Assembly (NCBI GenBank): GCA_964461265.1
Contig: CAYWTS010000059.1
Coordinates: forward strand, 1 to 9,744
From: CAYWTS01 sp964461265
Lineage (GTDB): Bacteria; Bacteroidota; Ignavibacteria; Tepidaquicellales; OLB5
Direction: 5' to 3'
Length of the DNA stretch: 9,744 nt
Shown one piece after another: positions 5,435 to 9,744 of this stretch. Positions within the stretch are counted from its first letter, which is position 1. The number at the start of each line of letters is the position of its first letter. Made by a program: the position numbers and the translations under genes. Below the pieces are notes generated by a model, which made no database searches, had not been told where the DNA came from, and saw only the letters and a list, made by a program, of their open reading frames with translations.

Positions 5435-5463
5435 AAATTATAATACTCATTATAACTTGTCAA
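5433..5463 (-). promoter_or_regulatory. Bacteroidetes-type -33/-7 promoter of the regulator operon
   Basis: On the minus strand TTGACA (5463-5458) is followed, 20 bases after its TTG, by TAATTTTG (5440-5433), which matches the Bacteroidetes TAnnTTTG -7 consensus. A sigma70-like reading (TTGACA, 15 bases, TATAAT at 5442-5437) overlaps it. Either would start transcription within or just before the inverted repeat at 5413-5434. Confidence 0.5.
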
Positions 5464-5613
5464 TACCGAGTTTTTATGGTATTTAAGTAATACTTTAAAT
5501 TCAATACACTAAGTTTCTAAAAAAATAAAGATAAGTAAAGAGGGTATTTTAAAAAAATATTAGGTGTCTGTTGAAAATAGATTTCGCAGTGAGGTTTAGA
5601 TGCAAATCCATAC

Positions 5614-5643
5614 ACCTGCACTTGCGTACGAGTTACTGCAGGT
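5614..5643. repeat. Nested hairpin in the regulator-protease intergenic space
   Basis: Outer arms ACCTGCA (5614-5620) and TGCAGGT (5637-5643) enclose an inner stem CTTG/CGAG (5621-5624 with 5629-5632, one G-U pair) with loop CGTA, abutting the left arm, and four unpaired bases before the right arm. This is the same outer-plus-adjacent-inner layout as at 3511-3605, with different sequence. It is not followed by a T-tract. The rest of 5403-5757 holds the promoter/operator and the tandem repeats; I see no gene there. Confidence 0.4.
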
Positions 5644-5704
5644 AAAGCTTGTTTACTAAAGATTCAACTCAGGCAAGTTTCAGCTTGTAAGTATTTTACT
5701 ATAG

Positions 5705-5750
5705 ACTATTCACTATTCACCATTGACCTTTCGCCGTTTCTCCGTTTCAC
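5705..5750. repeat. Two short tandem repeats just downstream of the protease stop
   Basis: Bases 5705-5725 contain ACTATTC twice, then a degenerate ACCATTG and a partial ACC (period 7). Bases 5727-5750 carry an 8-base period (CTTTCGCC-like, GTTTCTCC, GTTTCACA). They lie between the nested hairpin and the minus-strand protease stop at 5758. No function is evident; slippage-generated low-complexity DNA is the simplest reading. Confidence 0.4.
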
Positions 5751-5757
5751 AATCTCA

Positions 5758-8556
5758 CTATTTAATAATTGCCATTCTCCTTGACTGAATAAACTTATTG
5801 TCAGCAAACATAACATAAAAATAAATACCGCTAGCAATTCCTCTGCCTGAATTTACACGTGCATCACTGATATCGAAATCGACATAATCATAATACTTCG
5901 CATCTCTGGTTTCATCCAAAATTGTTGTAACTTTTCTTCCCAGTACATCATAGAGTTCTATTCGTATTCTTGCTCTCCCGGAAACATTGAACAAAATCCT
6001 TGTTCTTGGATTAAAAGGATTCGGGAAATTGTTTATGAGTTCAAACCGGCTTGGTATATTATTTTCATCGAACGATTTCGAATAGCGGAATTTTACCGAC
6101 CATCCAGTCAGCTTGCCTCCATCATTGGCTCCGTTATCAACAACCTTCAGCTTCCAGTTCCCGAATGAATTCTCACCATCCAGCATCCATAACTTCTCAA
6201 GCGGTTTAAAACTGCCGGTATAAGGTGGTACAAAATTAGTATCATCAATCGAGTATTGTGCTTCATCATCAAAATATGTATTGGTGTAATTATCTCTTTC
6301 CCACCCAAGCCCCCCGGTAAGTATAATCTCTGACCCGGTAGGAGAAATAAGGCTCACGGTTATATCTGCAAGATATGTGTGTTCGATGTTTATCAAACAA
6401 TCCGCATCCAGTAATGTCCTGTAAAATGGATTATTGAGATTTGAGACGATTGTCGTTTCTCTGCTTTCAGCAATTCTTATCGGAACATCCCGGCTTACCA
6501 GTACAGTATCAAAAAAATCGGTGTTTTGAAGGAACATCCACTTAGGGGGCATAATATTTCCGGGCGGATTTATACCTTTACCGCCAAGCGGATATGTTGT
6601 TACGTTACCATTAGATGAAGTGTCCTGAGCCGCAATATAATAATGGACTTTAATACCCGCACCAATCAGAGGCAGAACAAAAATGTACCTGTTGTTTAAG
6701 TCTTCACTTCCTATTACGGTGTAAGTTGTACCCGATAAATTAGTTTTGAAATATAATCTTGGTGCATTATAACCAGATGCAATTGAATTGTTATCTGTGA
6801 TTATTGCATATACTGGTATCGAAGTACTAAACAATTGTGATTCCGGCGGCTGTAACTCTACAATAGGCGGGACCTGGTCAAAAATGCCTGTGGTTCCGGA
6901 AGGTGTCATTTCCAAAGCATATTTTGCATCAACTCTCCCGTATCCCATTTCCCAGTCCCATAAGCCATGCTCTTTTTGAAAATTATAGGCATAATTCCCG
7001 ACTTTTCTTGCTGTAGTTTCAATAATCAACTTTACCGAATCCCCCGATAAGTTAATATTTTTTGAAATCATTAATCCTGCGATACCAGCTACTATTGGAG
7101 AAGCAACCGATGTTCCGTTTCCGCATATGCACCATCCGCCGAAAAAAGCTTCGGTTGTACCTATATAGGTGGTTGGTGCAACAACAGAAAGGTTTTCACC
7201 GTAAGATGCACCCCATTCCTGAAGACTATCAATATTATCACAGCTTGTTAATGATTTTCTTTCATTACAGGGGCTTAATCCTCCAATACCCATAACCCCG
7301 GGTCTGGATGCAGGATAAATCAAATAGTCAATATTATCATTTCCAGCACCTGCACAAATAACCGTTCCCCTGCTGTTTCTGCCATAATTTAATGCATTTT
7401 CTACTGCATGATCTATTAACGGTGCCGGAATCCCTCCGCCCCAGCTGCAATTAATTACCGCTGCACCATGCTGCCACGCCCAGTTCAATCCTTTAGCAAG
7501 AATTAAATCGGTTGTCAGTGCAAGAGGAGCGGGTCCAAAAACACGCACAGGCATAATCTTACAATTAAATGCAACACCTATAGTACCGATATGGTTATTC
7601 CCGGCAGCAAGTGCAACACCTGAGACCCCTGTTCCATGAAAATGTTCATCATACGGTTTCTGGTCGTTATCATACGCATCGTACCACAGGTTTCTGTCGC
7701 ATAAATTAGGTTTTAAATCAGGGTGATTAGTATCGACACCTGTATCTGTTATTGAAATCAGCACGTTCGGATGACCTGTAGAAATATCCCAAGCTGAATC
7801 TCCGTTAATATCACATCCGGGTATACCGTGAACATTATTCGGAATATTATTGCCGGTATTTTTAATATGCCACATCATAGGAAGCAGTGAATCGTCAGGC
7901 CATAACGGTTTTGTAGATTTGAAATCATCAATTTCCAAAAGCATGCCATACCTGATAAAATTTGGCTGGGCAAACTCGACAAAATCCAGAAATGAATACC
8001 TGTTAGTAATATCGAAAACATCTTCTGTACCTGGTTTACCATTCGATTCTATACTGTACATATAAACATCATCGAAAGATTCAATTTTCACTTCATTCTT
8101 AGTTTTAAACAATCTGCTGAGATTTTCCCTTACCGATGAAGTCACACCTTTTTTAAATTTAACAATTAATTCATTAGTTGTGAAGTGAAGTACTTTATCG
8201 CGCGCTTTCAGGCAAATTCCAATATGTTCAATATCCGATGAATTTAATAATCCCTGCACAACTGCAGTCTGCTGAAGATTAGTTATTGATTCTTTAAATT
8301 TAATAAGCAGTATATTCTGCTCATTCCCCCACTCCGATTTCCTGTTCATTTCCCAAATATCCTGGCTTACACCTCTTAAAATACTTTCCTTGTAATCATT
8401 AACAGTTGAAGCGGACGACGAGCTGACAAATGTAACCGATATATACTCATCAACTCTTGTTAAGGTTTGTTTTTCATTATCATAAAAAAAATACTGTTGA
8501 GACAGTACCGGAATGATAAACAATGATATTATTAGAGGAATGAAAAATCTGAACAT
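5758..8556 (-). CDS. Secreted subtilisin-like (S8) serine protease with P domain and T9SS signal
   Basis: I choose the ATG at 8556 (932 residues): it begins with a signal peptide MFRFFIPLIISLFIIPVLSQ and has AGGGA 4 bases upstream. An in-frame ATG at 8592 adds 12 charged residues before the signal peptide and has no ribosome site. Residues about 25-210 are a propeptide-like region (ELIVKFKKGV near 129). The S8 catalytic domain spans about 230-550, with Asp271 in ITDTGVD, His307 in HGTGVSG, oxyanion Asn406 in AGAGND and Ser483 in GTSVASP, so the triad is intact. A beta-rich linker (about 560-680) follows, then a P/homoB domain (about 688-823; LADITVSLISPTGSEI, FGNWKLKVVDN, GWSVKF). The C-terminal T9SS type A sorting domain starts at NFPNPFNP (843-850) and ends RRMAIIK. 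It is an exported endopeptidase that probably needs propeptide removal; substrates are unknown. It is transcribed alone and divergent from the propeller gene. Confidence 0.92.
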   Translation of the reverse strand: MFRFFIPLIISLFIIPVLSQQYFFYDNEKQTLTRVDEYISVTFVSSSSASTVNDYKESILRGVSQDIWEMNRKSEWGNEQNILLIKFKESITNLQQTAVVQGLLNSSDIEHIGICLKARDKVLHFTTNELIVKFKKGVTSSVRENLSRLFKTKNEVKIESFDDVYMYSIESNGKPGTEDVFDITNRYSFLDFVEFAQPNFIRYGMLLEIDDFKSTKPLWPDDSLLPMMWHIKNTGNNIPNNVHGIPGCDINGDSAWDISTGHPNVLISITDTGVDTNHPDLKPNLCDRNLWYDAYDNDQKPYDEHFHGTGVSGVALAAGNNHIGTIGVAFNCKIMPVRVFGPAPLALTTDLILAKGLNWAWQHGAAVINCSWGGGIPAPLIDHAVENALNYGRNSRGTVICAGAGNDNIDYLIYPASRPGVMGIGGLSPCNERKSLTSCDNIDSLQEWGASYGENLSVVAPTTYIGTTEAFFGGWCICGNGTSVASPIVAGIAGLMISKNINLSGDSVKLIIETTARKVGNYAYNFQKEHGLWDWEMGYGRVDAKYALEMTPSGTTGIFDQVPPIVELQPPESQLFSTSIPVYAIITDNNSIASGYNAPRLYFKTNLSGTTYTVIGSEDLNNRYIFVLPLIGAGIKVHYYIAAQDTSSNGNVTTYPLGGKGINPPGNIMPPKWMFLQNTDFFDTVLVSRDVPIRIAESRETTIVSNLNNPFYRTLLDADCLINIEHTYLADITVSLISPTGSEIILTGGLGWERDNYTNTYFDDEAQYSIDDTNFVPPYTGSFKPLEKLWMLDGENSFGNWKLKVVDNGANDGGKLTGWSVKFRYSKSFDENNIPSRFELINNFPNPFNPRTRILFNVSGRARIRIELYDVLGRKVTTILDETRDAKYYDYVDFDISDARVNSGRGIASGIYFYVMFADNKFIQSRRMAIIK

Positions 8557-8654
8557 ATATTCCCTGTTTTTTGCGTGAATCAAATCAAACATGTGAATAT
8601 ATACAATGCCGAAAATAGTATTTGATTTACAAAGTTCAGCTATTAATTTTACAT

Positions 8655-8659
8655 GGAGG
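8655..8659 (+). promoter_or_regulatory. Shine-Dalgarno of the beta-propeller gene
   Basis: GGAGG, 6 bases before the ATG at 8666, is an almost perfect anti-16S match and decides this start over the ATG two codons later. Strong Shine-Dalgarno sites are unusual for Bacteroidetes proper, so this argues for a deeper branch such as Ignavibacteria. Confidence 0.7.
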
Positions 8660-8665
8660 TGGATT

Positions 8666-9744
8666 ATGAAAATGAGAAATTTCCTTCCATTATCACTTAT
8701 TTTACTTGGAGCTGTTAATATTTACCCGCAGAAAAACAACTATAACTATATCCCTGAAACGGGATACTGGGAAATTTGCACATCACAAGAAAATTCTAAT
8801 TTAACTCCTCCATTCACATGGCAATACGTTCAAACACCAGTTACAGCATCTATATTAGATATATTTTTCATCGATTATAACCGGGGATGGGCATCTATTA
8901 ATACAATGGGTTCGATAAGAACCACAAACAGCGGATTTACATGGGACTCGAGCTCATACAACGATACAAATTTTTATGGTGCTTTCAAAGGAATTTATTT
9001 CCCTGATGCAAACACAGGATGGTGTGTTGGCAGCAATTTGCAAATCAGGAAGACAACCAACGGCGGTATGAACTGGTTTAAACAAACACCCCCTCCGGGT
9101 TCAGGACAATTCCTTAATGTATACTTTTTTGATGTAAATACGGGATTTGCTATTGGCAGCATAGGGAGTCCTGCACAGCCTTTTATTGCTAAAACAACAA
9201 ATGGCGGTGAAAACTGGAATGTTATACCCATCACTATATCGAGCAAAGAGTTAAACGACCAATACTGGTTTAACAACTCAACCGGATGGATTGCAGGTTA
9301 TAATAATTTAATGAAAACAACGAACGGAGGTACTAACTGGATAGCAATGTACTCAGCTATACCTGCCACAGCCAACGGACAAAACCAGCTTCTAAGTATT
9401 TATTTCGTAAACAGTATGACCGGATGGATAGGTTCAAGCAACATTGAAAAGTGGAATATTTTTAAAACCACAAACGGAGGAAATAACTGGGTATTTCAGC
9501 CAAACCCAGTTTCGCAAAATTATACCTACGCCCAGATAAACGATGTCAGGTTTATTTCTGCCGATACCGGCTGGGCCGTAAACGGTTCACCTGCAGGCGG
9601 TGCTATTATGTTTACTTCCAACGGCGGAACTAACTGGATTATTGAAGATGGCACACCAACCTGGTTCGATTGTCTCAGCATATACCAACGCCAAAAAGCA
9701 TGGTGCGGCGCAAGCCTCGGCAGGGTTTGGTATACCGATTTAAT
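8666..9744 (+). CDS. Secreted beta-propeller protein with YCF48/BNR-like repeats (partial, C-terminus missing)
   Basis: The frame starts at the ATG after a GGAGG site and runs open to the right edge (359 codons plus two bases), so the end is not seen. Residues 1-22 are a signal peptide (LILLGAVNIYPQ). The body consists of blade repeats ending in K/R-T-(T/S)-N-G-G-x-(N)-W, with copies near residues 86, 130, 177, 218, 268 and 317 (first copy TTNSGFTW). Each is preceded by an F-x-(D)-x-x-TGW-(A/I)-x-G strand pair, for example DANTGWCVG, NSTGWIAG and ADTGWAVNG. This is the pattern of the YCF48/photosynthesis-stability-factor and BNR-type propellers that are abundant in Ignavibacteria as T9SS cargo. 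At least six blades are present, and a seventh seems to begin with AWCGASLGRVWYTD. Function is unknown; binding to an extracellular ligand is likely. A T9SS sorting domain would be expected just beyond the edge. It is divergent from the protease. Confidence 0.85.
   Translation, partial: MKMRNFLPLSLILLGAVNIYPQKNNYNYIPETGYWEICTSQENSNLTPPFTWQYVQTPVTASILDIFFIDYNRGWASINTMGSIRTTNSGFTWDSSSYNDTNFYGAFKGIYFPDANTGWCVGSNLQIRKTTNGGMNWFKQTPPPGSGQFLNVYFFDVNTGFAIGSIGSPAQPFIAKTTNGGENWNVIPITISSKELNDQYWFNNSTGWIAGYNNLMKTTNGGTNWIAMYSAIPATANGQNQLLSIYFVNSMTGWIGSSNIEKWNIFKTTNGGNNWVFQPNPVSQNYTYAQINDVRFISADTGWAVNGSPAGGAIMFTSNGGTNWIIEDGTPTWFDCLSIYQRQKAWCGASLGRVWYTDL

Noticed and set aside
8622..8651. A -33/-7 promoter for the propeller gene (TTG, 19 bases, TAATTTTA)
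   Set aside because: Transcription would begin at or inside the Shine-Dalgarno, leaving almost no leader; the -7 match is also imperfect.

Overview
The window looks like part of a metagenome-style scaffold (it carries a run of exactly 100 Ns) from a member of the Ignavibacteria/Chlorobi-Bacteroidetes group. The main reason is the type IX secretion (T9SS) type A sorting domain, with its N(Y/F)PNPFNP motif and a C-terminus ending in basic residues (MILVK, MAIIK), on two of the proteins. Almost every gene carries a signal peptide. Taxonomy is inferred from protein style only. Seven genes are seen, six on the minus strand and one on the plus strand.

Left region (1-2981, minus strand, very AT-rich). 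A long repetitive secreted fibre-like protein (945-2981) is followed, with a TAATG stop/start overlap, by a small predicted outer-membrane beta-barrel (439-945). Forty bases further on comes the N-terminal third of a secreted zinc-dependent phospholipase C / P1-nuclease-like protein that runs off the left edge. These three read as one surface/secretion operon.

Middle region (2982-5757). A short orphan T9SS-like C-terminal fragment (3210-3494) is bracketed by nested GC-rich palindromes that share the core CCTG(C/T)AACAGGCAGG. The palindrome-rich intergenic stretch 3495-3714 separates it from a secreted protein with two carboxypeptidase-regulatory-like domains and a T9SS signal (3715-4662). That gene lies 17 bases downstream of a TrmB-family transcriptional regulator (4680-5402, GTG start), whose coding sequence is interrupted by the 100-N gap. 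Upstream of the regulator a Bacteroidetes-type -33/-7 promoter abuts an 8-bp inverted repeat, which suggests autoregulation of the regulator-cargo pair. The 355-base space 5403-5757 holds that promoter and operator, a nested hairpin (5614-5643) and short tandem repeats (5705-5750), but no gene that I can support.

Right region (5758-9744). A large secreted subtilisin-like (S8) protease with a P/homoB domain and a T9SS signal (minus) is divergent from a secreted beta-propeller protein (plus) that is cut by the window end. In between are 109 bases with a strong Shine-Dalgarno for the plus gene.

The common theme is exported or surface proteins, with one cytoplasmic regulator likely controlling its immediate neighbour. 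I see no RNA genes, CRISPR array, transposase or phage module. The most unusual signals are the nested palindromes around the orphan fragment, the regulator/operator/cargo unit, and the two-period architecture of the fibre protein with its translationally coupled barrel.
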